Below are positions 15,936 through 24,405 of a stretch of DNA of 64,000 nt, piece after piece. Position 1 is the stretch's first letter. Every line of letters starts with the position of its first letter. Under the pieces are notes generated by a model that was not told the origin of the DNA, did not search any database, and saw only the letters and a list, made by a program, of their open reading frames with translations. The DNA is taken from NCBI RefSeq assembly GCF_003026455.1, contig NZ_PYMB01000009.1, positions 62,001 to 126,000 of the forward strand. The letters run 5' to 3'. This stretch comes from Photobacterium rosenbergii (GTDB lineage Bacteria > Pseudomonadota > Gammaproteobacteria > Enterobacterales > Vibrionaceae). Made by a program: the position numbers and the translations under genes.

Positions 15936-17264
15936 ATGAGTGCCCTATACGACAAGTTAATCGGGGTGATAGAGCAGAAAATCACCCCTATGGCCGGTGC
16001 TATCGGTCAGCAGAAATACGTCACGTCGATCCGTGATGGTTTTATTGCCGCGCTACCTTTCATGATTGTTGGTTCTTTCATGTTGGTATTTATCTTCCCG
16101 CCGTTCTCGCAGGATACCACTTGGGGTTTTGCCCGCGCATGGCTGGATTTTTCCGAGCGCCACTTTGATACCCTGATGCTGCCGTTCAACTTCAGCATGG
16201 GGATAATGACCTTGTTCATATCGGTCGGGGTCGCTGCCAGTTTGGCTCGCCACCATGATCTGGACCCGTTGACCACAGGTATGCTGTCATTCATGTCTTT
16301 CATGCTGGTGGCGGCACCGCTTGATAACGGCATGATCTCAACGGCTTACTTCTCTGGTCAGGGTATCTTTACCGCATTGATCGTGGCGATTTACGCCACC
16401 GAGGTATACGCCTTCCTAAAACGTAACAACATCACCATTCGCTTGCCGCCTCAGGTACCGACCGGTGTTGCCCGTTCGTTTGAAATTCTTATTCCGGTGA
16501 TGGTGTTGATCCTGACCCTGCACCCGCTGAACCTGCTGATTGAATCGCAAACTGGCATGATCATCCCGCAGGCTATCATGGCGTTGGTTGAGCCGCTGGT
16601 TGCTGCCTCTGATACCTTGCCTGCACTGCTACTGTCGGTACTGGTGTGTCAGATCCTTTGGTTTGCCGGTATCCACGGCGCGCTAATCGTCACCGGTATT
16701 ATGAACCCGTTCTGGATGGCAAACCTTTCGGTTAACCAGGCTGCAATGGCTGCCGGCGAAGCTATCCCGCACATTTACGTTCAGGGTTTCTGGGATCACT
16801 ACCTACTAATTGGTGGTGTAGGTTCTACCCTGCCACTAGCTTTCTTGCTACTGCGCAGCAAAGCCATTCACCTGCGTACTATCGGTAAGATGGGCGTGGT
16901 ACCGGGTATGTTCAATATCAACGAACCTATCTTGTTCGGTGCGCCGATTATCATGAACCCGCTGTTCTTCCTGCCGTTCGTACTGGTGCCGATGGTTAAC
17001 GCTACCTTGGCTTACATTGCACTTGACCTGAACCTGGTAGCCCGCGTGGTATCGCTGACACCTTGGACAACCCCTGGCCCTATCGGTGCGTCATGGGCGG
17101 CTAACTGGTCATTCAGCCCGGTCATCCTGTGTCTGTTGTGTATGGCTTCGGCAGCCATTATGTACCTGCCATTCCTCAAGGCCTACGAGAAGCAACTGCT
17201 TGAGCAGGAGGCGGCTAGCAAAGCGGAAGAAGAGGCGGCAGAAGGCCAGCCGGTGACCGCTTAA
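15936..17264 (+). CDS. PTS lactose/cellobiose-type EIIC component
   Basis: The 442-residue membrane permease belongs to the Lac/Cel/Chb PTS family. KITPMAGAIGQQKYVTSIRD opens the protein, FAGIHGALIVTGIMNPFW and FNINEPILFGAPIIMNP (the latter with the sugar-site glutamate) follow, and the tail KAYEKQLLEQE is shared with the divergent EIIC paralogue. It translocates the beta-glucoside while IIB phosphorylates it. AAAGGAATCGTT precedes the ATG. The C-terminal extension after LLEQE is acidic (AEEEAAEG). A strong intercistronic hairpin separates it from the IIA gene 81 bp downstream, which may set different levels of membrane and soluble subunits. Confidence 0.93.
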   Translation: MSALYDKLIGVIEQKITPMAGAIGQQKYVTSIRDGFIAALPFMIVGSFMLVFIFPPFSQDTTWGFARAWLDFSERHFDTLMLPFNFSMGIMTLFISVGVAASLARHHDLDPLTTGMLSFMSFMLVAAPLDNGMISTAYFSGQGIFTALIVAIYATEVYAFLKRNNITIRLPPQVPTGVARSFEILIPVMVLILTLHPLNLLIESQTGMIIPQAIMALVEPLVAASDTLPALLLSVLVCQILWFAGIHGALIVTGIMNPFWMANLSVNQAAMAAGEAIPHIYVQGFWDHYLLIGGVGSTLPLAFLLLRSKAIHLRTIGKMGVVPGMFNINEPILFGAPIIMNPLFFLPFVLVPMVNATLAYIALDLNLVARVVSLTPWTTPGPIGASWAANWSFSPVILCLLCMASAAIMYLPFLKAYEKQLLEQEAASKAEEEAAEGQPVTA

Positions 17265-17302
17265 TAGCATGAAGTCATAGTTTTATATCAAGTTGTACCA
17301 AG

Positions 17303-17323
17303 CCCTGCTGCCAGGCAGCAGGG
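17303..17323 (+). other. Intercistronic hairpin between EIIC and EIIA genes
   Basis: CCCTGCTGCC and GGCAGCAGGG form an almost uninterrupted 10-bp inverted repeat with a one-base spacer. There is no T tract after it, so read-through into the IIA gene is expected. Confidence 0.65.
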
Positions 17324-17345
17324 TCGCAGTAAAGTGGAGAGAAAG

Positions 17346-17651
17346 ATGGATTTAGAAGAACAGGTAATGGGTATTATCATCAATGCCGGTCAATCGCGTA
17401 GCCTATGCTATGAAGCCCTTCGCCATGCCAAACAGGGCAATTTCGAAGAAGCTGAAGGCCTGATGAAAGAAGCCCAGGAATTTGCCAACCAAGCCCATTT
17501 GGTGCAGACCCAGCTGATTGAGGCCGATGAAGGTGAAGGCAAAACCAAGATGACGCTAGTTATGGTCCACGCTCAGGATCACCTGATGACCTCAATGCTA
17601 GCTAAAGAGCTTGTCGCTGAACTCATTGAGCTTCACCGACGCGTGCAGTAA
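17346..17651 (+). CDS. PTS lactose/cellobiose-type EIIA component
   Basis: The 101-residue EIIA is an all-helical trimeric phosphocarrier. The C-terminal motif VHAQDHLMTSMLAKEL contains His75, which lines up with the phosphorylated His78 of L. lactis LacF, and HLVQTQLIEAD provides the conserved metal-site Asp region. I chose ATG 17346, preceded by GGAGAGAAAG, rather than the GTG twelve bases earlier. It takes phosphate from HPr and hands it to the IIB at 15598; because there is a single IIA and IIB but two IIC genes here, it probably serves both. Confidence 0.93.
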   Translation: MDLEEQVMGIIINAGQSRSLCYEALRHAKQGNFEEAEGLMKEAQEFANQAHLVQTQLIEADEGEGKTKMTLVMVHAQDHLMTSMLAKELVAELIELHRRVQ

Positions 17652-17710
17652 TGCCAATCAAGCAGCAGTAAATCCAGGTTAACGCGAAGTCGCAACGCCT
17701 GAGAAGATTA

Positions 17711-17732
17711 GAGAGGGACATCAGACCCTCTC
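17711..17732 (+). other. Hairpin downstream of EIIA gene
   Basis: GAGAGGG and CCCTCTC form a 7-bp stem with an eight-base loop in the 217-bp gap between IIA and the ROK gene. No T tract follows; it may be a weak terminator or a processing site. Confidence 0.4.
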
Positions 17733-17868
17733 GTTCACCGTTTCCATCACCAGAACCTTTATCCCCGTACCTTTCATTATTGCCGAGTTTTTTGTAGCGC
17801 AACTTACTGACACAGAATACTCGGCAATGCTGAAACGCACAGAGCTAATAACAAAAGAGGGTAGGCAG

Positions 17869-18786
17869 ATGTTGCAGTTAGGACTGGATATCGGTGGGAC
17901 AAAAATCGAAGGCTTGGTATTGGATGCCAATGGGGAGCAGGTGTTCCGCAAGCGTATTCCAACAGTGAAGTCGAGCTATCAGGCCTTCATGGATAACTTA
18001 CTGACCTTCATTGCCGATATTCGGTTAACCGTCGGACAACCTCTGTCTATTGGTATCGGTTTGCCGGGTGCGGTGGATCCGGTGACTGACAAAATCAAGA
18101 ACTGTAACTGCCTTGTCCTTAACGGCCACGACCTATGGTCGGATTTAATCCAGGCACTGGAGCAGGATGTCTACATAGCCAACGACGCAGATTGCTTTGC
18201 GCTGTCAGAGGCGGTTGATGGCGCGGGTGCCAATGGCAACACCGTGTTTGGCGTCATTGTTGGCACCGGTTGTGGTGGCGGAATGGTGGTTAACCGCCAG
18301 TTGCTAATGGGACCCAATGCTATTGCCGGCGAATGGGGCCACAACACGCTGCCCGGTTACGACATTCAACTCGATGGTTTGAGCCAACCCTGCTATTGCG
18401 GTAAAGACAACTGTATCGAGCGTTTTATTTCCGGAACAGGTTTTACCGAACGCTTTAACCAACGTCTTGGTAGTAACCTGACTGCGCAGGAAATCATTGC
18501 GGCGGCTGAGTTGGGGGACGGGGAAGCCAAGGGATACTACGACCACTTTATTGATGCTTTCGGCCGAAGCCTTGCCTCGGTGATTAATGTGGTCGACCCG
18601 CATGTCATCGTTCTCGGAGGCGGCCTGTCGAACGCCGATGCGATATATCGAGACTTGCCAAAGGCCGTCGAGAAGTATGTGTTCTCCAAGCACTGCAATA
18701 CCCAGATAGTCAAAGCCAAGTTCGGAGATAGTAGCGGTGTGCGCGGCGCAGCATGGCTGCCATCGATGCATGCTGAAGCAGCCTGA
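17869..18786 (+). CDS. ROK-family kinase (N-acetylglucosamine kinase/fructokinase/glucokinase type)
   Basis: A 305-residue ROK sugar kinase. The N terminus LGLDIGGTKIEGLVLD is the ATP-phosphate motif, GTGCGGGMVVN follows near the middle, GEWGHNTLPGY holds the catalytic-site region, and CYCGKDNCIERFISGTGF is the zinc-binding Cys-x-Cys-Gly-x3-Cys motif. It most resembles the NagK/Mak/fructokinase branch. ATG 17869, with GAGGG upstream, starts the conserved domain; the 14 extra codons upstream are not supported. Lying after the PTS genes, it probably phosphorylates the unphosphorylated hexose released by the GH1 enzyme. It differs from the other ROK in the locus, which lacks the zinc motif. Confidence 0.88.
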   Translation: MLQLGLDIGGTKIEGLVLDANGEQVFRKRIPTVKSSYQAFMDNLLTFIADIRLTVGQPLSIGIGLPGAVDPVTDKIKNCNCLVLNGHDLWSDLIQALEQDVYIANDADCFALSEAVDGAGANGNTVFGVIVGTGCGGGMVVNRQLLMGPNAIAGEWGHNTLPGYDIQLDGLSQPCYCGKDNCIERFISGTGFTERFNQRLGSNLTAQEIIAAAELGDGEAKGYYDHFIDAFGRSLASVINVVDPHVIVLGGGLSNADAIYRDLPKAVEKYVFSKHCNTQIVKAKFGDSSGVRGAAWLPSMHAEAA

Positions 18787-18994
18787 AAGGCTCTGGGGTA
18801 TTAACTGCTGTTTCCGTCAGTGGGAGTGATTACGGAAACTGATGGAAACTGTCCGAGATAAAAGAGGTTTTTCTTCATGGTCGAATGACTGTGGGGGTGA
18901 CTATGATATGATAGACGCTTGCTGTGTCAGCTGGCATTAAAGACGGTATGGCGCAGTGGGAATTTTTTGGGTAACAACGATGTAGTACGGATCA

Positions 18995-19960
18995 ATGGCA
19001 ACCATCACTGATGTTTCAAAGCTAGCAAATGTATCTAAAGCCACGGTATCGCGTGTGCTGAGTGGTACGCGTGGGGTCAAGGAAGAGAGCCGGTTGGCGG
19101 TATTGAGAGCCGTCGAGGAGCTGAACTACCGGCCTAACGTTGCGGCGCAGAACTTGGCTAAGCAAGCCTCGCACTATATCGGTGTCGTATTGCCATCGGC
19201 TGAAGCGACCAATGTTGCCAACTACCTACCGTTGTTATCCAAGGGATTAAAATCACTCAATAAATTCATGTTGCTGCACTACGCCAGCGATGCTGAAGAC
19301 CAGCGCCGGGTGATTGATGAGCTGCAAGATCAGTGCGAAGCCATTATCGTGATGGGCGCACCGCCAGCCGGCCCACAGCCTGCCAATGTAGTCCATTTCG
19401 ATAATGTCTGTATCGAAGGCAGTATCGTCAGTGGTTACAACTTTGCCTTTGCCACCGAAAGCGCCTGCCGCTATGTGCTTGGCAAGGGCCACCGCCAGAT
19501 AGCTTTGCTGATTGATGATGCCGAGGAAGCCGCCAGCCAACAGATGCTGGAAGGTTACCGCAGCGCGCTGCAAAACCTCTCGATCCCGTTCAACCGCCAA
19601 CTGGTCGTCGAAGCGAAGAACGATATTGAGCAGGGCTTGCTGGCATTGATCAACAGCTTCACAAAATATACCGCGCTGGTGGTCAAGCGAGATAGTCATG
19701 CAGCCGAAGCCATGCGCCTGATGCGGGAGTTCAATATTGCGGTGCCGCAGGAAGTGTCGATCATCAGTTTGGAAGATTCGCCGCTGGCCACCTTGCTCTA
19801 CCCACCGCTGACCTGTATCAGCTATCCAACCGAATCCTTGATTGATGACTGCCTGAAAAGGGTTAAGAGTATTGTCGATGGCAATCCCCTACAGATAGAG
19901 CAGGTACCTGCCGCCTCAGGCCGTTTGGTAGCCCGCGCCTCGGTAATGACCCTAGCGTAA
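18995..19960 (+). CDS. LacI-family repressor of the beta-glucoside PTS locus
   Basis: A 321-residue LacI/GalR repressor: helix-turn-helix ITDVSKLANVSKATVSRVLSG at residues 4-24, hinge helix YRPNVAAQNLAKQ and a shortened sugar-binding domain ending VISLEDSPLATLLYPPLTCI and SGRLVARAS. The perfect palindromes TGGAAACCGGTTTCCA at 14003 and 15526 are its likely operators. Its own upstream region has related half-sites (GTTTCCGT at 18809, ACGGAAAC at 18832, TGGAAACTG at 18843), suggesting autoregulation. The ribosome site is weak. The last nine bases overlap the end of the convergent lipase-like gene. The inducer is probably a phosphorylated or free beta-glucoside. Confidence 0.9.
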   Translation: MATITDVSKLANVSKATVSRVLSGTRGVKEESRLAVLRAVEELNYRPNVAAQNLAKQASHYIGVVLPSAEATNVANYLPLLSKGLKSLNKFMLLHYASDAEDQRRVIDELQDQCEAIIVMGAPPAGPQPANVVHFDNVCIEGSIVSGYNFAFATESACRYVLGKGHRQIALLIDDAEEAASQQMLEGYRSALQNLSIPFNRQLVVEAKNDIEQGLLALINSFTKYTALVVKRDSHAAEAMRLMREFNIAVPQEVSIISLEDSPLATLLYPPLTCISYPTESLIDDCLKRVKSIVDGNPLQIEQVPAASGRLVARASVMTLA

Positions 19961-20686
19961 ACTACCGGTATGGTCGAATTGGCCATGTTTGAGATAGTGG
20001 ATTGCCTGATCTGAGACGCTCTGGCTATAGCGCATTGCGGTATGGCTCACCTTCAAGGCGATAAAGTCGTCCATACTGGCAACCTTGGCCGAGTCAACCG
20101 ACACCAAACCGTCATTGGCTACATCAAAATAGGATTTGGTAGCGAACGATGATTTGGTGCCGGCAATGATCCCCACCGGATAGTCGGGGACAGGTAGCTG
20201 GTTGCCTAAACTCCTTTCTCCTGAAATCAGGGATTGGCTGACCTCCCCGCCGATACCCATTAGGAAGTTATCCTGCATGTGATCAGCGACCTCACTGCCT
20301 TGGTTTGGCGTGCCCATGAAAATGACTTTGCCCAACTGCTGCGTGTCGACTGGGTGCTGTGCTAGGTAATCCCTGATCACCAAGCCGCCAAGCGAATGGC
20401 CGATAAAGTGGGTTCTGCCCCCTCTGGATATACAGCCTTTGATTTGCTGGCGGGTATCATCGAGCATATCGTCCAGTGCAACACCGATGGTTGAATAATC
20501 AATCGTACAAACCGCAAAACCTGCTTGCTCCAGGTTATCCTTCATCTTCCACATTGCATTGCTACTGCGTGCTAGGCCATGGGCAAGCACGACCACATCA
20601 CTGTTATCGGTAACCTCCGGCTGGGAGGAGCAGGCGGTCAGCAGGCCTAAGAGTGAGAGGGTAATCAGGGAGTGTTTTGGCTTCAT
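19952..20686 (-). CDS. alpha/beta-hydrolase lipoprotein, lipase-like
   Basis: The 244-residue product has a lipoprotein signal peptide with lipobox LLTAC (Cys19), so it is anchored to a membrane from the periplasmic side. The mature domain is an alpha/beta hydrolase: oxyanion-hole LAHGLARSS, nucleophile elbow GHSLGG, the acid in NDGLVSVDS and the histidine in SHTAM. It resembles Pseudomonas-type lipases and palmitoyl-thioesterase-like esterases, and should cleave lipid esters or related acyl esters. Its 3' end overlaps the convergent LacI gene by nine bases. A tandem 7-bp repeat array begins 90 bp upstream of the start codon, within its promoter region. Confidence 0.85.
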   Translation of the reverse strand: MKPKHSLITLSLLGLLTACSSQPEVTDNSDVVVLAHGLARSSNAMWKMKDNLEQAGFAVCTIDYSTIGVALDDMLDDTRQQIKGCISRGGRTHFIGHSLGGLVIRDYLAQHPVDTQQLGKVIFMGTPNQGSEVADHMQDNFLMGIGGEVSQSLISGERSLGNQLPVPDYPVGIIAGTKSSFATKSYFDVANDGLVSVDSAKVASMDDFIALKVSHTAMRYSQSVSDQAIHYLKHGQFDHTGSLR

Positions 20687-20775
20687 AATCGGATGTATGG
20701 CTGGTTGAGCTGATTAATTATTATACCGAGGTCACCTGAATACATATTGACCTTGCAAGACATAGGTAGGAATCT

Positions 20776-20869
20776 GGCTAGAGGCTAGAGGCTAGAGGCT
20801 AGAGGCTAGAGGCTAGAGGCTAGAGGCTAGAGGCTAGAGGCTAGAGGCTAGAGGCTAGAGGCTAGAGGC
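20776..20869. repeat. Heptanucleotide tandem repeat (GGCTAGA), about 13.4 copies
   Basis: Ninety-four bases are an uninterrupted array of the 7-mer GGCTAGA with no visible variation between copies. It lies in the intergenic region between two divergently transcribed genes, 90 bp from the lipase-like start and 141 bp from the cNMP/CBS gene start. Perfect short arrays of this kind are prone to slippage, so copy number is likely to differ between strains. Each copy contains CTAG, a tetranucleotide usually rare in gammaproteobacterial genomes. Confidence 0.97.
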
Positions 20870-21010
20870 AATGCTGGAAGCGTGATGTGGAGCCATGTTC
20901 TGGGGGCTGGATGCATTCCGAAATACACCCAATTGTATTATTATATTTCCTATCGATTGCCGGTCTTGTGATTGGCGTCGCTCGACTTTTCTCCCAACCG
21001 GATATCGCTC

Positions 21011-22885
21011 ATGTCTCACACCTTGCTGCCGAACATCATTGAATTTCTGACCCATGTCGACCCGTTCGATAAGCTGCCTCAGGACTGCCTCGAAAAAATC
21101 GCGGGCTGTATCAAAATCAATTACCTAGGACAGGGTGAGCGGATTGCTTTCTCGACCGATCAGGAAGAGTGCTACCTCTACATCATTCGAACCGGCGCAA
21201 TGGAGCAGCGTAAGTCCGATGGGGTATTGCGTGCCAAGTTGGGTGAGCAAGATATTTTTGGCTTTAGTTTCCTGCAAACGGAAGGGGATAGTAGCCATGC
21301 CGAGATGGCCTATACCGCAACGGCAATGGAAAATAGCCTGCTGTATTTGATCCCCCATGCCAAGCTCAAGCACATCCTGCGCTCCTACCCGGAATATGCC
21401 CAGCACTTTGCGGCACAGGCACAGGTCCGAATTCAGTCGGCGTTGAGTGTGGTGTGGTCAGATGATGAAAAGGGCTTGTTCTTCAAAACCGTGGCAGAAG
21501 TCGCTAGCGATAGGGTGACAGTGGTACCGGCGACATTATCGATCCAGCAAACGGCATATCGGATGACGGTTGAAACCCCATCCCCGCTGGCGGTTGTTAA
21601 AGATGGCAACCAGATTGTCGGGGTGATGACCGACCGCGATTTGGCCAAGCGGGTATTGGCAAAATGCGTCAATGCCGACAGGCAGATCAAGGAAGTGATG
21701 ACACCGAACCCATTGATTGTCTCCCCTGATGATTTGGTCATGAAAGCCGCCTCATTGATGATGCAGCACAATGTCAGAAGCCTGCCTGTGGTTAAAGACG
21801 GGCAGGTTGTCGGTGTCTTGTCGACGACCCACTTGATTCAGAAGCACCGGGTACAGGCCATTTTCCTGATCGAGAAAATTAACTACACCGACTCGCTGGA
21901 AGACTTGGTCGAATTGGCTTCGGAACGTCAGGCGATTTTCGAGGCGTTGATTGAAGGCAATGTTGGGTCGGAAATCATCGGTCAGGTGATGGCGATGATC
22001 ATGGACACCTTCAACCGCCGTATCTTGCAGCTGGTGGAAGCCAAGATGGGACCACCACCCTGCGAGTATGCTTGGGTGGTGGCAGGTTCTCACGCGCGTA
22101 ATGAAGTCCATGCCCTGTCAGATCAGGACAATGCCATTATCTTGTCCGATGATGTGACCGATGATCAGCGTATGTATTTCAAGTTGCTGGCAATGGACGT
22201 CTGCAAATGGATGGACGCTTGTGGCTATAGCTTGTGTAGCGGTAACTATATGGCATCGGTACAGAAATGGTGCCAGCCGCTATCGGTTTGGAAGGCGTAT
22301 TATACCAAGTGGGCAGAAAACCCAGAATACGATCGCTTGCTCAATATCACCGTATTCCTGGAAGTGCGGGCAATCCATGGCCATGAGGCGTTTTCCGAAG
22401 AGCTACAGGCTCACCTGATGAACCTGTTGGGTGAAAATAGCAGCTTCTTGAGTATCTTGGCCAGAGACACAGTGGAGACCCAGCCGCCGCTGGGTATCTT
22501 CAATAAGTTTGTCTTGGAGAAGAACGGCGAGCAGAGTAATACCCTTAATATCAAGAAATATGCCCTTAACCTGATAGTAGACTTAGCGCGTATCTACAGC
22601 TTGTCGGTGGGATGTACCCTGACTGGCACCGAGGAGCGTTTCCAATATGCCTTTGAGCATGGCAGCCTCAGTGAGGAGAGCCTCAAGGATATTATTGGCG
22701 CCTACCGCTTCATTACCCGGGTGCGCTACAGCCATCAGCTTCAGGCGCTTAAGAACGGTGAGGTGCCGGATAACCACATCTCACCGGATATGTTCGGTAG
22801 CTTCGAGCGTAAGCACCTCAAGGATGCATTCCGGATTATCGCCGAGCACCAAGACGCGGTAAAACTGCGTTACGGTCAGGCGTAA
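21011..22885 (+). CDS. cNMP-binding/CBS/DUF294 nucleotidyltransferase signalling protein
   Basis: A 624-residue cytoplasmic protein with four parts: a cyclic-nucleotide-binding domain (about 10-130), two CBS motifs (about 165-275, with GVMTDRDLAKRV and VGVLSTTHLI), a DUF294 nucleotidyltransferase domain with the GSHARNEVHALSDQDNAI motif (the Gly-Ser and Asp-x-Asp of the polymerase-beta fold, about residue 363-380), and a helical C-terminal substrate-binding domain. This is the GlnD-like DUF294 family; its substrate is unknown, though family members are often found beside acetate metabolism genes. I used ATG 21011 rather than a TTG at 20972. It forms an operon with the exonuclease gene 12 bp downstream. 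Confidence 0.88.
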   Translation: MSHTLLPNIIEFLTHVDPFDKLPQDCLEKIAGCIKINYLGQGERIAFSTDQEECYLYIIRTGAMEQRKSDGVLRAKLGEQDIFGFSFLQTEGDSSHAEMAYTATAMENSLLYLIPHAKLKHILRSYPEYAQHFAAQAQVRIQSALSVVWSDDEKGLFFKTVAEVASDRVTVVPATLSIQQTAYRMTVETPSPLAVVKDGNQIVGVMTDRDLAKRVLAKCVNADRQIKEVMTPNPLIVSPDDLVMKAASLMMQHNVRSLPVVKDGQVVGVLSTTHLIQKHRVQAIFLIEKINYTDSLEDLVELASERQAIFEALIEGNVGSEIIGQVMAMIMDTFNRRILQLVEAKMGPPPCEYAWVVAGSHARNEVHALSDQDNAIILSDDVTDDQRMYFKLLAMDVCKWMDACGYSLCSGNYMASVQKWCQPLSVWKAYYTKWAENPEYDRLLNITVFLEVRAIHGHEAFSEELQAHLMNLLGENSSFLSILARDTVETQPPLGIFNKFVLEKNGEQSNTLNIKKYALNLIVDLARIYSLSVGCTLTGTEERFQYAFEHGSLSEESLKDIIGAYRFITRVRYSHQLQALKNGEVPDNHISPDMFGSFERKHLKDAFRIIAEHQDAVKLRYGQA

Positions 22886-22897
22886 GAGGTGTTAGGG

Positions 22898-23644
22898 ATG
22901 AAACGAATGCTGTCGTACTTCAAACCACTTAACCGTCTGGCGAGGGCTCAGACCAAGTGGCAAGCTAACTATGGAGCTATTGATTCTGCCCAGCAGGTAG
23001 TAAATCTACTCGGCGTTGAACTGCCAGCCCCTGGCACCCCGTTGCTAGAGAAAGATATTATCAGCCTCGACTTTGAAACTACGGGGCTGAACCCTGACAA
23101 GGATCAGATCCTCAGTATCGGTTATGTTGAAATGCAAAACGGGATGCTCAATCTCAGCAGCTGTGAAGAGACCTTTATCAAGGACAGTAGCGGGATCAAT
23201 GCCCAGTCGGCGATTATCAACCAGATCACCCCAGAGATGCTGAAGTCCGGGGTGGGATTGGACGAGGCAATGGATAACTTGTTTGCCAAGATGGCCGGTA
23301 AGATAGTGTTGGTTCATGGCCTCACGGTTGAGAAGTCTTTTCTCGAACACTATCTGCAACAGCGCTTTGGGATCCCACTTCCACCGCTGTTATGGCTCGA
23401 TACCTTGCTGATTGAAAAGATGTTAGTGACCAACCGCCATATTCGCGAAGAAGGGGACTATCGTTTGTCATCAATCCGCCAGCGCTATGGCCTACCGGAG
23501 TACCCGAGCCATGGTGCCTTGATTGATGCAGTGGCCACAGGTGAACTGCTATTGGCCTTGCTTAATAAGTGTTTTGGCCGCGTAACACCTAGGCTCGAAG
23601 AGGTGTATGACATGCACCACTATGATTTGACGATGAGCGAGTAA
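22898..23644 (+). CDS. DnaQ-like 3'-5' exonuclease (DEDDh)
   Basis: The 248-residue protein carries an RNase T/DnaQ-fold exonuclease domain from about residue 48. Motif ExoI is SLDFETTGLNPDKD, ExoII region is NQITPEM, followed by LVHG, and ExoIII is YPSHGALIDAVAT with the DEDDh histidine and final aspartate. It resembles the epsilon subunit of DNA polymerase III but the 45-residue N-terminal extension and context set it apart from replicative DnaQ. ATG 22898 is chosen because AGAGG lies eight bases upstream; the GTG at 22889 sits on that ribosome site. It is probably co-transcribed with the cNMP/CBS/DUF294 gene, a pairing I recall as conserved in several gammaproteobacteria. A terminator follows. 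Confidence 0.88.
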   Translation: MKRMLSYFKPLNRLARAQTKWQANYGAIDSAQQVVNLLGVELPAPGTPLLEKDIISLDFETTGLNPDKDQILSIGYVEMQNGMLNLSSCEETFIKDSSGINAQSAIINQITPEMLKSGVGLDEAMDNLFAKMAGKIVLVHGLTVEKSFLEHYLQQRFGIPLPPLLWLDTLLIEKMLVTNRHIREEGDYRLSSIRQRYGLPEYPSHGALIDAVATGELLLALLNKCFGRVTPRLEEVYDMHHYDLTMSE

Positions 23645-23667
23645 GGGCTACTCACCATCGTAAACGA

Positions 23668-23696
23668 GCAGGGGCCAATGTGGCCCCTGCTTTTTT
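23668..23696 (+). terminator. Terminator of the DUF294-exonuclease operon
   Basis: GCAGGGGCCA and TGGCCCCTGC form a perfect 10-bp stem with an ATG loop, followed by six T residues. Confidence 0.95.
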
Positions 23697-23732
23697 GTAT
23701 CATGTTTTATGTGGTAGTACTGGACGGATACG

Positions 23733-23882
23733 CTATGACAGAGAGGCGTTGTAGAGTAGGTAAGCAATGAGCAGCAAGAACAAAAAGAACACGCCAATGA
23801 CCGCTTTAACACGGCGTGACAGCAAGTGCCGCTTGGAAGTCAGCAGGTAATAGGTCGAGACAATAATCAAGAACGTCGTCAT
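23733..23882 (-). CDS. small membrane protein, 49 residues, unknown function
   Basis: A 150-base frame on the minus strand starts at ATG 23882 behind a near-perfect GGAGGGAG ribosome site and ends at TAG 23733. The product begins MTTFLIIVSTYYLLTS, has a basic loop KRHLLSRRVK, then VIGVFFLFLLLIAYLLYN. It is thus two hydrophobic segments around a positively charged turn, with the loop predicted inside. I do not recognise the family. It stands alone between the exonuclease terminator and a divergent lipoprotein gene. The strong ribosome site and clean hydrophobic pattern are the evidence that it is real. Confidence 0.62.
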   Translation of the reverse strand: MTTFLIIVSTYYLLTSKRHLLSRRVKAVIGVFFLFLLLIAYLLYNASLS

Positions 23883-23988
23883 GGAACTCCCTCCACTCAC
23901 TACCTTTCACTATAGGCTGTTTTTCACTGCCCTCCAGAAAGTGAGAATCTGACTTATAGTTAAGATGTCTTCCATTGTGTGAGAGCCT

Positions 23989-24204
23989 ATGATGAACCGC
24001 CAGTCAACGTTGAGGGTATGCTTACAGGCCTCCGTCGCAGGCGCTTTCCTCTTGGTGCTTACTGGCTGTGAAAGCAGTATGTTCACCCGCAGTTATGCCG
24101 AGCCGCCGGTAAACCGCCAGTATATGGAGCTCTACCGTACCAGCGAGATGCTGGATAGGCCCCCGCCCCATATCTACCAATACCCACGTCCCTCATCTAG
24201 CTAG
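23989..24204 (+). CDS. small lipoprotein, unknown function
   Basis: The 71-residue product (70 if ATG 23992 is used, which is better spaced from GAGAG) has a signal sequence ending in lipobox LVLTGC near residue 27. The mature part is only about 45 residues, rich in proline, tyrosine and arginine (PPVNRQYMELYR, PPPHIYQYPRP). No domain is recognisable. It should be attached to the inner leaflet of the outer membrane because no Asp follows the lipid-modified Cys. It is divergent from the 49-residue membrane protein gene and has no partner on its strand. Confidence 0.68.
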   Translation: MMNRQSTLRVCLQASVAGAFLLVLTGCESSMFTRSYAEPPVNRQYMELYRTSEMLDRPPPHIYQYPRPSSS

Positions 24205-24276
24205 GGCAGATATCGCCTGATTGCTTTTCGCTTTCAACATGACTGTAATTTGAGCATTGATTTGGGAACTGCAGAT

Positions 24277-24304
24277 AAAAAAAGCCCCAGCTCATGGCTG
24301 GGGC
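24277..24304 (-). terminator. Terminator of the symporter-kdgF-kdgK-eda operon
   Basis: On the minus strand GCCCCAGC pairs with GCTGGGGC (24284-24304) and runs into seven T residues. It lies about 100 bases after the eda stop. Confidence 0.9.
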
Positions 24305-24405
24305 AACTGGATCAATTAATGTAGTAACTTTGGCAAGTAACTAAACAAATTAAAAAAATCAAAAATGATCGACTAAAATCAGAAAATTCATCGGGGGTGA
24401 AGCAA

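Noticed and set aside
20776-20869. CRISPR array
   Set aside because: The 7-bp units are contiguous with no spacers, and no cas gene is near. It is a simple tandem repeat.
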